From Pseudomonas sp. H1h (GTDB lineage: Bacteria; Pseudomonadota; Gammaproteobacteria; Pseudomonadales; Pseudomonadaceae), in assembly GCF_000633255.1 (NCBI RefSeq), contig NZ_AYMJ01000015.1, forward strand, positions 124,001 to 188,000: a stretch of DNA of 64,000 nucleotides, read 5' to 3'. This document shows, piece after piece, positions 17,430-27,147 of the stretch; within the stretch, counting starts at the first letter, position 1; the number at the start of each line of letters is the position of its first letter. Under the pieces are notes generated by a model that was not told the origin of the DNA, searched no databases, and worked only from the letters and a program-made list of their open reading frames with translations. The translations under genes were made by a program, and so were the position numbers.

Positions 17430-18017
17430 TTAACGGTTTTCCATGCTTGCTGCACGCGCATAAGGCAAGGCGCTTTCAGTACCTTTCAGCGCAGCCTGTT
17501 GGGCATGCTGGCGCAGATAGCCTGGCAGACGCTGATCGTGCCAGCCTGGCTGACCTTGCAGTACGCCATTGGCCATTGGGCCTGTGGTTTCCGAGCTTTC
17601 CTTATAGCCTGCCAGAACAGCCGGGCCCTTGACCTGTGGAGCGGCCAGGGATTGCTGGCTGGACTGCTGAGCCAGCTCGACACCCGCGATTTCATCCTGG
17701 TTGTACAGGCGGACACCCGCCAATACGGCAACGGTCACCGACGCGGCAACGGCCAGACGACCGAGGTTGCGCCAAGGGCTACGGGATACTTTGGCTGGAG
17801 CCGTCTCGTCTTCCAGCGCAGCAGAAACTGCCGCAGCAATGTCCAGACGCGGAAGCAGCAGATCCTTGTGCATGGCTGCCCGAGCGATCTGATAACGAGC
17901 CCAGGTCTCACGGGTTTCAACATCGTCCAGTGCATTGATCACTCGACGCAATTCCAGTTCGTCCGCTTCGTTATCCATCACTGCGGACAGCGATTCCTGC
18001 AGGGCTTCACGACTCAT
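17430..18017 (-). CDS. mucA: Anti-sigma factor MucA
   Basis: 195 residues, close to the 194 of P. aeruginosa MucA. The cytoplasmic RseA-like AlgU-binding domain is MSREALQESLSAVMDNEADE to about residue 75. A single transmembrane helix lies near residues 88-106 (LAVAASVTVAVLAGV). The periplasmic tail that binds MucB and is cut by AlgW follows. There is no premature stop, so the strain is not mucoid by the common mucA route. It lies 30 nt downstream of algU. Confidence 0.95.
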   Translation of the reverse strand: MSREALQESLSAVMDNEADELELRRVINALDDVETRETWARYQIARAAMHKDLLLPRLDIAAAVSAALEDETAPAKVSRSPWRNLGRLAVAASVTVAVLAGVRLYNQDEIAGVELAQQSSQQSLAAPQVKGPAVLAGYKESSETTGPMANGVLQGQPGWHDQRLPGYLRQHAQQAALKGTESALPYARAASMENR

Positions 18018-18047
18018 GGCGTTCCTCTCTTGGCTGTCGCCGCTGTC

Positions 18048-18629
18048 TCAGTTTTCCTGCAACAACGGCTGCAGGGCTTTATCGATGGCCTCCCGGGCGC
18101 GGAAGATCCGGGAGCGCACGGTACCCACCGGACACTGCATGACGCTCGCAATGTCCTCGTAACTCAGACCATCGAATTCACGTAAAGTTAAAGCCGTACG
18201 CAAATCCTCTGGCAGTTGCTGAATGGTTCGATGGACGGTGCCTTCGATCTCATCCCGCAGCAATGCGCGTTCAGGTGATTCAAGATCCTTGAGGCCGTGA
18301 TCGCCGTCGTAGAACTCTGCATCTTCAGAACTTACATCGCTATCCGGCGGCCGGCGGCCGCGTGAAACCAGATAGTTTTTTGCCGTGTTGATGGCAATGC
18401 GGTAAAGCCACGTATAAAACGCGCTGTCTCCGCGAAAGTTTCCAAGCGCTCTGTACGCCTTGATAAAGGCTTCCTGAGCCACATCCTGGGCTTCATGGGT
18501 GTCGTGCACAAAACGCACGATCAACCCGAGAATTTTGTGCTGATATTTCAGCACCAGCAGATCGAAAGCTCGCTTGTCGCCACGCTGAACGCGTTCGACC
18601 AGCTGCTGATCCTCTTCCTGGGTTAGCAT
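18048..18629 (-). CDS. algU: RNA polymerase sigma factor AlgU (sigma-22, ECF)
   Basis: 193 residues from the ATG at 18629 (MLTQEEDQQLVERVQRGDKR), the same length as P. aeruginosa AlgU. Region 2 includes AQEAFIKAYRALGNFRGDSA and FYTWLYRIAINTAKN. Region 4 includes LREFDGLSYEDIASVM and PVGTVRSRIFRAREAID. It directs the envelope-stress and alginate regulon. A good self-recognised promoter lies at 18689-18715. It heads algU-mucA-mucB-mucD and diverges from nadB, as in other gamma-proteobacteria. Confidence 0.97.
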   Translation of the reverse strand: MLTQEEDQQLVERVQRGDKRAFDLLVLKYQHKILGLIVRFVHDTHEAQDVAQEAFIKAYRALGNFRGDSAFYTWLYRIAINTAKNYLVSRGRRPPDSDVSSEDAEFYDGDHGLKDLESPERALLRDEIEGTVHRTIQQLPEDLRTALTLREFDGLSYEDIASVMQCPVGTVRSRIFRAREAIDKALQPLLQEN

Positions 18630-18688
18630 GAACACTCCTCGATAAGCATGGAGGAGGCTTGCATAACTAAACGACCAGACTTGCAAAC

Positions 18689-18715
18689 ATAGACTCGGGC
18701 TTTTCGCAAAAGTTC
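18689..18715 (-). promoter_or_regulatory. AlgU-dependent promoter of algU (proximal)
   Basis: Minus-strand GAACTT (18715-18710), a 16-nt spacer, then TCTAT (18693-18689). This matches the AlgU/sigma-E consensus GAACTT-N16/17-TCtgA. Transcription would start about 50 nt before the algU ATG, consistent with autoregulation. Confidence 0.7.
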
Positions 18716-18881
18716 TCCCCCTCCAGGCAAGTTTCCTGCGGGCTCTGATTTGGCACGCACGAAAAACGCAGCGCGGGATAAACCGGCTGCGCGAATAATC
18801 TTGTCATCGGTTCGCCGGCAAAAACCCAATCGCAGGTTCTGCAATGAAGCCGACACTGTCCCGTGTTTCAGGCAACTGTCT

Positions 18882-18909
18882 ATTGATCTTGGGCCTCTGG
18901 CAAAAGTTC
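18882..18909 (-). promoter_or_regulatory. Possible second AlgU-type promoter (distal)
   Basis: Minus-strand GAACTT (18909-18904), a 17-nt spacer, then TCAAT (18886-18882). The -35 element is perfect and the -10 weaker. P. aeruginosa algU also has more than one autoregulated promoter. The rest of the 558-nt algU/nadB gap shows no gene. Confidence 0.45.
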
Positions 18910-19187
18910 CAATTATTTATAGCCACGCTGAAACGACATTGAGCAACCGTGCGCTGAAAAAGCCTGTTTCATCCTCGATACAGTCGTCTTTTCCCAAAAC
19001 GACAGAAAAAAACTCCCGACGAAGCGTCAAGCATTTGTCGTCACAGTAGTTTCACAATGCCATACGAGCCCGGCTATTGTGCCGCTCCCCCCCTCTATAT
19101 ACTAGTGGGCTGTGTGGCTGTCTTGACTCGCCGATCCAGCTGTCTTGCGCCAACCCCGACCCGGGTCGCTTTGAGCGGAATCCTGAA

Positions 19188-20804
19188 ATGAGCCAACAGT
19201 TTCAACACGATGTTCTGGTCATTGGCAGCGGCGCTGCCGGTTTGAGTCTCGCGCTGACCCTGCCGGGTCATTTGCGCATTGCCGTATTGAGCAAAGGCGA
19301 TCTGGCCAACGGCTCGACCTATTGGGCCCAGGGTGGCGTCGCTGCCGTGCTGGACGATACCGACACTGTCGAATCCCACGTCGATGACACGCTGAATGCC
19401 GGCGGCGGCCTGTGTCATGAAGACGCTGTACGCTTCACCGTCGAACACAGCCGCGAAGCCATCCAGTGGCTGATCGACCAAGGTGTGCCTTTCACCCGAG
19501 ACGAACAGTCCGGCACAGAAGACGGCGGTTTCGAATTCCACCTGACCCGCGAAGGCGGTCACAGCCATCGGCGCATCATTCACGCCGCCGATGCAACGGG
19601 CGCGGCGATTTTCACCACCCTGCTCGCCCAGGCCCGACAACGCACCAATATCGAACTGCTGGAGCAGCGAGTTGCCGTTGATCTGATTACCGAACGTCGC
19701 CTGGGCATGGATGGCGACCGTTGCCTCGGTGCCTACGTGTTGAATCGCGCCACCGGTGAAGTCGACACCTACGGCGCGCGCTTCGTGATCCTCGCCTCCG
19801 GCGGCGCAGCCAAGGTCTACCTCTATACCAGCAACCCCGACGGCGCCTGCGGCGATGGCATCGCCATGGCCTGGCGTTCGGGCTGTCGGGTGGCGAACCT
19901 GGAGTTCAACCAGTTCCACCCCACCTGTCTGTATCACCCGCAGGCCAAGAGCTTCCTGATCACCGAAGCCTTGCGCGGTGAAGGTGCGCACCTGAAGCTG
20001 CCCAACGGCGAACGGTTCATGCCGCGCTTCGACAAACGTGCCGAACTCGCGCCGCGCGACATCGTTGCCCGGGCCATCGACCATGAAATGAAGCGCCTGG
20101 GCGTCGATTGCGTTTATCTCGACATCAGTCACAAGCCCGAAGCCTTCATCAAAAACCACTTCCCGACGGTTTATGAGCGCTGCCTGGGTTTCGGCATCGA
20201 CATCACCAAGCAGCCGATCCCGGTGGTGCCGGCCGCGCACTACACCTGCGGCGGCGTAATGGTTGACCAGCACGGTCGCACCGATGTCCCGGGCTTGTAC
20301 GCGATTGGCGAAACCAGCTTCACCGGTTTGCACGGCGCCAACCGCATGGCCAGTAATTCGCTGCTCGAATGCTTCGTCTATGCCCGTTCGGCCGCAGCGG
20401 ACATTCTCGTGCAACTGGATGACATCGCGGCGCCAGACGCCCTGCCCGAGTGGGACGCCAGCCAGGTGACCGATTCGGACGAAGACGTGATCATTGCCCA
20501 CAACTGGGACGAACTTCGCCGCTTCATGTGGGACTACGTGGGCATCGTGCGCACCAACAAGCGTCTGCAACGGGCGCAACACCGTGTGCGCCTGTTGCTG
20601 GACGAAATCGACGAGTTCTACAGCAACTATAAAGTCAGCCGCGACCTGATCGAGCTGCGCAACCTGGCGCAAGTCGCTGAACTGATGATCTGCTCGGCCA
20701 TGGAACGCAAGGAGAGTCGTGGCCTGCATTACACCCTCGACTACCCGAACCTGCTGCCCGAGGCACTCGACACTATTCTGGTGCCGCCCACCTACGCCGG
20801 CTGA
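19188..20804 (+). CDS. nadB: L-aspartate oxidase
   Basis: 538 residues from the ATG at 19188. The FAD dinucleotide motif [15 protein letters not shown] is near the start, followed by [17 protein letters not shown] and the active-site region [12 protein letters not shown]. Later motifs are [18 protein letters not shown] and [20 protein letters not shown]. It oxidises aspartate to iminoaspartate for NAD synthesis. It is divergent from algU. A TATACT box at 19098-19103 may be its -10, with no strong -35. Its 3' end overlaps the convergent ygfX gene by about 32 nt. Confidence 0.97.
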   Translation: MSQQFQHDVLVIGSGAAGLSLALTLPGHLRIAVLSKGDLANGSTYWAQGGVAAVLDDTDTVESHVDDTLNAGGGLCHEDAVRFTVEHSREAIQWLIDQGVPFTRDEQSGTEDGGFEFHLTREGGHSHRRIIHAADATGAAIFTTLLAQARQRTNIELLEQRVAVDLITERRLGMDGDRCLGAYVLNRATGEVDTYGARFVILASGGAAKVYLYTSNPDGACGDGIAMAWRSGCRVANLEFNQFHPTCLYHPQAKSFLITEALRGEGAHLKLPNGERFMPRFDKRAELAPRDIVARAIDHEMKRLGVDCVYLDISHKPEAFIKNHFPTVYERCLGFGIDITKQPIPVVPAAHYTCGGVMVDQHGRTDVPGLYAIGETSFTGLHGANRMASNSLLECFVYARSAAADILVQLDDIAAPDALPEWDASQVTDSDEDVIIAHNWDELRRFMWDYVGIVRTNKRLQRAQHRVRLLLDEIDEFYSNYKVSRDLIELRNLAQVAELMICSAMERKESRGLHYTLDYPNLLPEALDTILVPPTYAG

Positions 20805-21225
20805 ACTTGAGCCGCACCCGCAGGCGTCGGTGCACATCCACTGCCTGCGCATCACGTGGTACGCAGATCGACCGGACACGCCACTCCCCGCGCAAACGAA
20901 ACCGCAGCACCACGATCAGTGGCAGCGCCAGGCTGTCGGGGCGCAGTTGTGCCGCTTGCCAGCCGCCCGCCTGATTCCACAGCTGCCAGCCGTCGGCGTC
21001 ACGCCGCAGTCCACAGAAGGCGTCGGGATGCGTCAGCAGCACCTGCCGCGGGAGTAACCAGAACGCATGCGTCAGACAGACAGAAGCCCCGAGCAGACTG
21101 GCCCAGAGAGGAATTGAAAGCATGAACAAGGTACCCAGAGCGAACGCCTGGGCCAACAGATACGCCGCCAGCAACTGCCGTGAGGCATGCCAGCGGCATT
21201 CGAACGTGTTACTTGGGCTGAACAC
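20773..21225 (-). CDS. YgfX/CptA-like membrane protein
   Basis: 150 residues with two adjacent transmembrane helices ([19 protein letters not shown] and [20 protein letters not shown]), then a cytoplasmic domain ([20 protein letters not shown]). This is the layout of YgfX, encoded with SdhE in many proteobacteria and reported in E. coli as a toxin-like partner. The start is GTG and overlaps the sdhE stop by 17 nt, so translation is coupled. Its 3' end overlaps nadB on the other strand. Confidence 0.8.
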   Translation of the reverse strand: MFSPSNTFECRWHASRQLLAAYLLAQAFALGTLFMLSIPLWASLLGASVCLTHAFWLLPRQVLLTHPDAFCGLRRDADGWQLWNQAGGWQAAQLRPDSLALPLIVVLRFRLRGEWRVRSICVPRDAQAVDVHRRLRVRLKFSRRRWAAPE

Positions 21226-21463
21226 GATCCAGGATCATCCGGACCATGCGCTGCAGCTCCGGGTCTTCGGATTCGCTGCGCTCCATGAACCAGCCGAACA
21301 TGTCCTGATCCTCACAGGTCAGCAGGCGGACATACAAATCGCGATCGACCTGGTTGAGGTGCGGGTAAGCTTCTTTCACGAACGGCACCAGCAACACGTC
21401 AAGCTCAAGCATGCCGCGACGGCTGTGCCAAAAGAGGCGATTCAGTTCAACTTGTTCGACCAT
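21209..21463 (-). CDS. sdhE: FAD assembly factor SdhE
   Basis: 84 residues. The conserved RGMLELD motif is at residues 16-22 of [18 protein letters not shown], and a second conserved patch is [14 protein letters not shown]. SdhE helps attach FAD covalently to succinate dehydrogenase and fumarate reductase flavoproteins. Length and motif are diagnostic. It is followed by ygfX and is divergent from ygfZ, an arrangement shared with enterobacteria. Confidence 0.94.
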   Translation of the reverse strand: MVEQVELNRLFWHSRRGMLELDVLLVPFVKEAYPHLNQVDRDLYVRLLTCEDQDMFGWFMERSESEDPELQRMVRMILDRVQPK

Positions 21464-21612
21464 GGAGCCCTCCTCAAATAGGCGCGCAGTATACAGCCCC
21501 GAGACGGGACGCGCAGTCGGCTTTGGTCGGGCACCACCGATCCTTTATCAACTACCCATTTCAACAACGCGCCCTTATGATGTGCCCCAGACTTTTTACC
21601 CTGCGATGACCC

Positions 21613-22554
21613 ATGGCCGATTCTGCTTTTTTCTGCACCCTGTCTCATGAAGGCGTACTCGCGGTTCGCGGCGTGGATGCCGGCAAATTCCTGCAAGGCC
21701 AATTGACCTGCAACATCAATTACCTCAGTGACAGTCAGGCCAGCCTCGGCGCGCGCTGCACGCAAAAAGGCCGGATGCAGTCCAGCTTCCGCATTCTGCT
21801 TGAAGGTGACGGCGTGCTGCTGGCGATGGCCAGCGAGCTGCTGGAGCCGCAGTTGGCGGACCTGAAAAAGTACGCGGTGTTCTCAAAATCCAAATTGACC
21901 GACGAAAGCGCCGCCTGGGTGCGTTTTGGTCTGGAGCACGGTGATGCAGCCCTGGCCGGACTCGGTCTGCAGTTGCCCGCCGACACCGACAGCGTCGTGC
22001 GCAGTGAAGGGCTGATCGCGATTCGCGTCTCGCCGAATCGCGCCGAACTCTGGGTGCCGGCCGATCAGGCCGATACCCTCAAGGCCAAATTGGCCGCTGC
22101 CCTGCCTGAAGCCGGGCTCAATCAATGGCTGCTGGGGCAGATCCGCGCCGGTATCGGTCAGGTCATGCCGAGTACCCGCGAGCTGTTCATCCCGCAGATG
22201 CTCAACCTGCAAGCCATCGGTGGCGTGAGCTTCAAGAAAGGCTGCTACACCGGACAGGAAATCGTCGCGCGCATGCAGTACCTGGGCAAACTCAAGCGCC
22301 GCCTGTATCGCGTGCAACTGGATGCGACTGATCTGCCGGAACCGGGCACCCCGCTGTTCGCCCCAAGCCACGGCAGTGCCATCGGCGAAGTGGTGCTGGC
22401 TGCCCGCGCCGAAGAAAATATTGAACTGCTGGCGGTGTTGCAGGCCGAAGCTGCCGAAGCGGGTCATCTGCACCTGGGCGCCCTCGAAGGCCCCGCGCTG
22501 CATTTGCTCGACTTGCCCTACGAACTGGATCGCGACCGCGAAATCCAGCGCTGA
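21613..22554 (+). CDS. ygfZ: Folate-binding tRNA-modifying protein YgfZ
   Basis: 313 residues. The diagnostic K-G-C-Y-x-G-Q-E motif is at residues 209-216 (KGCYTGQE), including Cys211 needed for function in E. coli. The GcvT-like N-terminal folds contain GRMQSSFRILLE. YgfZ uses tetrahydrofolate and supports Fe-S enzymes such as MiaB. The RBS before the ATG at 21613 is weak. Confidence 0.93.
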   Translation: MADSAFFCTLSHEGVLAVRGVDAGKFLQGQLTCNINYLSDSQASLGARCTQKGRMQSSFRILLEGDGVLLAMASELLEPQLADLKKYAVFSKSKLTDESAAWVRFGLEHGDAALAGLGLQLPADTDSVVRSEGLIAIRVSPNRAELWVPADQADTLKAKLAAALPEAGLNQWLLGQIRAGIGQVMPSTRELFIPQMLNLQAIGGVSFKKGCYTGQEIVARMQYLGKLKRRLYRVQLDATDLPEPGTPLFAPSHGSAIGEVVLAARAEENIELLAVLQAEAAEAGHLHLGALEGPALHLLDLPYELDRDREIQR

Positions 22555-22589
22555 TCGCAGCATTTGTTGCAACACCCTAGAGAGTCCAC

Positions 22590-23411
22590 ATGAGCGAGCT
22601 GGCGGATAAGGTCCAACAGGATTTGGTTGAGGCCATCGATAACGATGACCTGGTTCTGCCAACGTTACCGGAAGTGGCCCTGCAAATTCGCAAGGCCGCT
22701 GAAGACCCGGAAATCAGCGTCAGCGATCTGAGCAAAGTGATCGGCCGCGACACGGCGCTATCTGCGCGCCTGATCAAAGTGGTCAACAGTCCGCTGCTGC
22801 GCGCCGCGCAGGAAGTGACCGACCTGCACACCGCCATCACCCGGCTGGGAATCAACTACAGCAGCAACCTGGCGATCGGCCTGGTGATGGAGCAGATTTT
22901 CCACGCACGCTCCGAGGTGGTCGAACAGAAAATGCGTGATGTCTGGCGCAGCAGCCTGGAGATCGCCGGCGTCAGCTACGCACTGTGCCGGCGCTACACC
23001 CAGCTCAAACCGGATCAGGCGGCTCTCGGAGGGCTGGTGCATCAGATCGGCGTGCTGCCGATTCTGACCTACGCCGAAGATCACTACGAACTGCTGTCGG
23101 ATCCGGTCAGTCTCAACCATGTGATCGACCACATTCATCCGCTGCTGGGCGACAAGTTGCTGCGCGTCTGGGAGTTCCCGGAAAGGCTGGTGGAGCTGCC
23201 GGGGCTGTATCAGGACTTCAAGCGCGATTCGGCGCAGATCGATTACGTCGATCTGGTACAGGTCGCGAGCCTGTATTGCCACAAGGACACCGATCATCCG
23301 TTTGCGCGGATCGATCCGCTCAGCGTTCCGGCGTTTCGCAAACTGGGGATTGATCCGGAGAACCAGGCGCTGTGCGCGGACCTGGAAGAATCGCGGACGA
23401 TGTTTTACTGA
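22590..23411 (+). CDS. HDOD domain protein
   Basis: 273 residues made almost entirely of one HDOD domain: LPTLPEVALQIRKAAEDPE, SVSDLSKVIGRDTALSARLI, VVNSPLLRAAQEVTDLHTAI and RLGINYSSNLAIGLVMEQ. The segment GGLVHQIGVLPIL occupies the position of the HD metal site. HDOD proteins are signalling modules related to HD hydrolases, usually without catalysis. It starts 35 nt after ygfZ on the same strand and may be co-transcribed. The specific role is unknown. Confidence 0.87.
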   Translation: MSELADKVQQDLVEAIDNDDLVLPTLPEVALQIRKAAEDPEISVSDLSKVIGRDTALSARLIKVVNSPLLRAAQEVTDLHTAITRLGINYSSNLAIGLVMEQIFHARSEVVEQKMRDVWRSSLEIAGVSYALCRRYTQLKPDQAALGGLVHQIGVLPILTYAEDHYELLSDPVSLNHVIDHIHPLLGDKLLRVWEFPERLVELPGLYQDFKRDSAQIDYVDLVQVASLYCHKDTDHPFARIDPLSVPAFRKLGIDPENQALCADLEESRTMFY

Positions 23412-23427
23412 TCCAAGACTGCGGCGC

Positions 23428-23510
23428 GGCCTTCGCGAGCAAGCCCGCTCCCACAGGGGTTTTGTGTAAGACACGGCTCAATGTGGGAGCGAGCCTGCTC
23501 GCGAAGAGGC
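23428..23510. repeat. REPIN, TGTGGGAGC subfamily
   Basis: Inverted REP pair: 23430-23455 and 23482-23506 (TGTGGGAGCGAGCCTGCTCG in the second arm). It lies between the convergent HDOD and tctE genes. Confidence 0.9.
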
Positions 23511-23528
23511 CACCACAGGCACCGAAGA

Positions 23529-24914
23529 TCATCCCGCGATAAAACTGACCCGCACTTTAAGCCCCGCCTGCTCACCGTCGTGCAAGGTGATCTGCGCCAG
23601 GTGCGCCCGGCAAATCTCTCCGACAATCGCCAGCCCCAAGCCTGAGCCCGCGACCTGCTGGTTGCGCCGGTAGAAGCGCTCAAACACCCGATCACGCTCT
23701 TCCAGCGGAATCCCCGGCCCGTCATCTTCGACCTCAAGTACCGCCGGCGCCGCCACCCGCAGAATCACATTGCCGCCCGGTGGCGTATGCGCCAAGGCGT
23801 TGTCCACGAGGTTGCTCAGCAGTTCATTGAGCAGCGTGGGTTCGCCGCGCAGCCACACCGGTTCATCCGCCTCCAGCGCCAGCGCCACCCCGCGTGCGTG
23901 CGCCAAGGGCGCCATGGCCATGCCCAATTCACGGGCCAACTGGCTCAGATCGAGCAGTTGTGCGCCGCCCTCGGCAATCGCCCGGGCACCGTTTTCTACC
24001 CGCGCCAGTGACAGCAATTGATTGGCCAGGTGAGTCAGGCGATCGGTGCTTTGCGCCGATGACTCCAGGGTGGTGCGCCAGGTTTCTGCTTCGCTGGAAC
24101 GCAATCCCAGCTCCAGCCGCGCCTTCAACGCGGCCAGCGGTGTGCGCAGTTCGTGCGCGGCATCGGCGATGAACTGCGCCTGACGCTCGAACTGCCCGCG
24201 CAGACGTTCGGTGAAATGGTTGAGCGCGCGCACCAGTGGCCACAATTCACGCTGCACTTCCACGAGCGGCAGCGGCCGCAAATCATCCGGCTGACGCTCC
24301 TCCACCGCCGTGCGCAAGCGCTCCAGCGGGCGCAGCGCCGCACTGACCGCAAACCACACCAGCAACAAAGCGCCAATGGCCAGCATCCCCAGACGCAACA
24401 GCGTGTCGGCCGCCAGACTGCGGGCCATGGCGACCCGCGCCTCGTCGGTTTCAGCGACACGGATTTCCGCCATGCCGTTCATGTTCGGCTCGGTCACCGC
24501 TTTGAGCAGACTGACCACACGCACGTTCTGCCCGCGATACGTTGCGTTATAGAAGCGCGCCAACGCTGGATAATCGTCGGTGCGTCGCGTGCCAGGTGGT
24601 GGTCCGGGCAGATTTTCATAACCGGAAATCAGCTTCTGATGAATGTCGTTGACCTGGTAATAGATCCGCCCGGCACTGTCGTACGCGAACGTATCGAGGG
24701 CCACGTAAGGCACGTCGGCACTGAGCGTGCCGTCGCGCTGCGACAGCCCGGCGGCGATGGTGCGGGCCGAGGCCAGCAAGGTGCGGTCGTAGGCAGTGTC
24801 GGCGGCTTCGCGCCCGTTCCAGTACGCGCTCAAGCCACTGGCGAGCATCAACACCACCAGCAACAACGCGAGGTTCCACAGCAACCGCCAGCGCAGGCTG
24901 CTGGGCTTATGCAT
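23529..24914 (-). CDS. tctE: Sensor histidine kinase TctE
   Basis: 461 residues. An N-terminal transmembrane helix (LALLLVVLMLASGLSAYW) is followed by a periplasmic 2CSK_N-type sensor region, then a second helix LLRLGMLAIGALLLVWFAV. The H-box is ADAAHELRTPLAALKARLEL, the N-box LLSNLVDNALAHTPPGG, and the G-boxes VEDDGPGI and GSGLGLAIV. It overlaps tctD by 8 nt. In P. aeruginosa and relatives TctDE senses tricarboxylates and controls the porin and TctCBA transporter that lie divergently here. Confidence 0.9.
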   Translation of the reverse strand: MHKPSSLRWRLLWNLALLLVVLMLASGLSAYWNGREAADTAYDRTLLASARTIAAGLSQRDGTLSADVPYVALDTFAYDSAGRIYYQVNDIHQKLISGYENLPGPPPGTRRTDDYPALARFYNATYRGQNVRVVSLLKAVTEPNMNGMAEIRVAETDEARVAMARSLAADTLLRLGMLAIGALLLVWFAVSAALRPLERLRTAVEERQPDDLRPLPLVEVQRELWPLVRALNHFTERLRGQFERQAQFIADAAHELRTPLAALKARLELGLRSSEAETWRTTLESSAQSTDRLTHLANQLLSLARVENGARAIAEGGAQLLDLSQLARELGMAMAPLAHARGVALALEADEPVWLRGEPTLLNELLSNLVDNALAHTPPGGNVILRVAAPAVLEVEDDGPGIPLEERDRVFERFYRRNQQVAGSGLGLAIVGEICRAHLAQITLHDGEQAGLKVRVSFIAG

Positions 24915-25578
24915 CGCGGCTTTCCAGCAAGTAACCGAGGCCGCGAAAGGTCACGATCGCCACCGGTTGGCCGTCGAGTTTCTTGCGCAGCCGATGCACG
25001 TAGATTTCGATGGCGTCTGGGCTGGCTTCTTCGTCGAGACCGAACACCTGTGCAGCCAGCTGCTCCTTGCTCATCACCCGTCCCGGGCGGGCGATCAATG
25101 CTTCAAGCACTGCCTGCTCGCGCGAGGTCAGGGTGAGCAATTCTTCGCCTAGGCTGAACCGCCGGGTGTCCAGATCGTAGGCCAGCACGCCGCAACGCTG
25201 CTGACGTTCACCGCCGAGCACACTGCGCCGCAGCAGGGCTTTGACCCGGGCCTCGAGTTCGGTCAGTTCAAACGGTTTGGCCAGGTAATCGTCAGCGCCG
25301 AGATTCAGGCCGTGGACCCGGTCTTTCACATCGCTGCGCGCTGTCAGCATCAATACCGGCAGATTTTTGCCGCGTGCACGCAGACGCGCCAGCACCTCGA
25401 AACCGTCCATGCGCGGCAAGCCGACATCAAGGATTGCCATCGCGTATTCCTCGCTGCTCAGGGCCAGGTCGGCCGCCACGCCATCGTGCAACACGTCCAC
25501 GGTCAGACCGGTGCTCTTGAGCGCCTGGGCGACACTTTCGGCCAGTTGCAAATGGTCTTCGACGAGCAGAACACGCAT
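24907..25578 (-). CDS. tctD: Response regulator TctD (OmpR family)
   Basis: 223 residues. The receiver domain has acidic residues in LLVEDHLQLAE, phospho-acceptor Asp51 (AILDVGLPRMDGFE) and Lys101 (LAKPFE). The C-terminal winged helix of the OmpR/PhoB type includes LTLTSREQAVLEALI and SPDAIEIYVHRLRKKLDG. It is the partner of TctE and probably binds the 237-nt gap before the divergent porin gene. Confidence 0.92.
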   Translation of the reverse strand: MRVLLVEDHLQLAESVAQALKSTGLTVDVLHDGVAADLALSSEEYAMAILDVGLPRMDGFEVLARLRARGKNLPVLMLTARSDVKDRVHGLNLGADDYLAKPFELTELEARVKALLRRSVLGGERQQRCGVLAYDLDTRRFSLGEELLTLTSREQAVLEALIARPGRVMSKEQLAAQVFGLDEEASPDAIEIYVHRLRKKLDGQPVAIVTFRGLGYLLESRDA

Positions 25579-25757
25579 GGATCTCTACCTCATTCAGGGA
25601 TGGCCGACGCCACGCTTTGCCGCGGAGTTTACAGCCGCAACCGCCGCTGTGAAGCCCGAAAACCGCGAAATCCAGCTGAAAGGTTAGCGAAAGGTTGGGT
25701 CGTTAGAGTCCGGTCACGGACAGTTTCGACTGCCGTCGCTGCTGCCACACAGCGATA

Positions 25758-25782
25758 CGAAAAACGCCTCGAAGCGTTTTCG
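25758..25782. promoter_or_regulatory. Hairpin in the tctD/porin intergenic region
   Basis: An imperfect inverted repeat, CGAAAAACGC with GCGTTTTCG, lies 34 nt before the porin ATG. It may be a leader hairpin or a regulator site for TctD or catabolite control. No established motif was recognised. Confidence 0.35.
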
Positions 25783-25815
25783 ACCAATAAGAACAATAAA
25801 CGGAGTTCACCGCGC

Positions 25816-27108
25816 ATGCCGTCCTTGCAGACCAGGGCTCTCACGCCCGCTCGCCCTTCGCGTTTCAGCCACACCGCCCTCGCCAGTGCCGCCGCCCTCG
25901 CCGGTTTTTCGCCGCTGAGCTACGCCGACTTCATCGAAGACAGTTCCGCCACCTTCGAAACCCGCAACATGTACTTCAACCGCGACTTTCGTGACGGCAC
26001 CAGTGCCCAGCAAAGCAAGCGTGATGAATGGGCGCAGGGTTTCATGCTCAACCTGCAATCGGGTTACACCGACGGCACCGTGGGGTTTGGTGTCGATGCA
26101 CTGGGCATGCTCGGGGTCAAGCTTGATTCGAGTCCGGACCGCACCGGCACCGGCCTGTTGCCAACCCACGATGACGGGCGCGCCGCCAACGAATATTCCA
26201 AGGTCGGCCTGACCGGCAAGGTCAAAATCTCCGCCACCGAACTGAAAATCGGCAGCCTGATTCCTGAGCTACCGATCCTCAAGCCGAACGACGGGCGCAT
26301 CCTGCCGCAGACCTTTGAAGGCGGTTTGCTGACCTCCAGAGAGATCAAGAACCTGACCTTCACCGGTGGGCGTCTGGACAAGGCCAAGGATCGCGACAGC
26401 ACCGATTTCGAGGACATCGCCCTCAACAACAAGAACAGCCGTTTTGCCGGCACCGCCGCCGGCAAGCATTTCGACTTTGCCGGCGTGGACTACAAGTTCA
26501 CCGACAAGATCACCGGCAGTTACCACTTCGCCCAACTCGATGAAGTCTACAACCAGCACTTCTTCGGCCTCGTTGCCTCGCGCCCGATGGGTCCGGGCAC
26601 GTTCGCAACCGACCTGCGTTTCGCTGTCAGCGACGATCAAGGCGCAGCCCGTGGCGGCGAGATCGACAACCGCTCGCTCAACGGTCTGGTCAGCTATGCC
26701 TTGAGCGGCCACAAGTTCACGGCCGGTTACCAGCACATGTCCGGCGACAGCGCCTTCCCGTATGTCGATGGCAGCGACCCGTACCTGGTCAACTTCGTGC
26801 AGATCAACGACTTCGCCGGCGCCGAAGAGCGTTCGTGGCAAGCGCGGTACGACTTCGACTTCGCCCGCCTCGGCATTCCCGGCCTGTCGTTCATGAGCCG
26901 TTACCTGAGCGGTGACAACATCAAGCTCAAGAACGGCGAAGAAGGCAAAGAGTGGGAGCGCAACACCGAGATCAAATATGTAGTACAAAGCGGCGCCCTG
27001 AAAGACGTTGCCGTACGCCTGCGTAATGCCACCTACCGTTCCAACTACTCCGCTCGCGATGCCGATGAAGTGCGTCTGCTGGTGAGCTATAGCGTTGCCC
27101 TTTGGTAA
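25816..27108 (+). CDS. OprD-family outer membrane porin, tricarboxylate type (OpdH-like)
   Basis: 430 residues. The N-terminal signal ends near LSYA. The mature protein begins DFIEDSSATFETRNMYFNRD, a classic OprD start, and ends in an aromatic-rich strand LLVSYSVALW with the C-terminal Trp needed for barrel insertion. OprD porins are 18-strand channels for small carboxylates and amino acids. The position directly upstream of tctCBA and opposite tctDE indicates citrate or cis-aconitate uptake, as for OpdH. The frame is open far upstream, but the ATG at 25816 is the one giving a signal peptide. Confidence 0.9.
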   Translation: MPSLQTRALTPARPSRFSHTALASAAALAGFSPLSYADFIEDSSATFETRNMYFNRDFRDGTSAQQSKRDEWAQGFMLNLQSGYTDGTVGFGVDALGMLGVKLDSSPDRTGTGLLPTHDDGRAANEYSKVGLTGKVKISATELKIGSLIPELPILKPNDGRILPQTFEGGLLTSREIKNLTFTGGRLDKAKDRDSTDFEDIALNNKNSRFAGTAAGKHFDFAGVDYKFTDKITGSYHFAQLDEVYNQHFFGLVASRPMGPGTFATDLRFAVSDDQGAARGGEIDNRSLNGLVSYALSGHKFTAGYQHMSGDSAFPYVDGSDPYLVNFVQINDFAGAEERSWQARYDFDFARLGIPGLSFMSRYLSGDNIKLKNGEEGKEWERNTEIKYVVQSGALKDVAVRLRNATYRSNYSARDADEVRLLVSYSVALW

Positions 27109-27147
27109 TTCAGTACGTCCATAACAACAACTCCCAAGGAGACATAG

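Noticed and set aside
19095..20879. A 594-codon open frame antisense to nadB
   Set aside because: nadB is certain. The reverse frame has no domain motifs and is the expected by-product of high GC at third positions.
25312..25815. Long N-terminal extension of the porin frame
   Set aside because: It overlaps tctD and would bury the signal peptide; the ATG at 25816 is the natural start.
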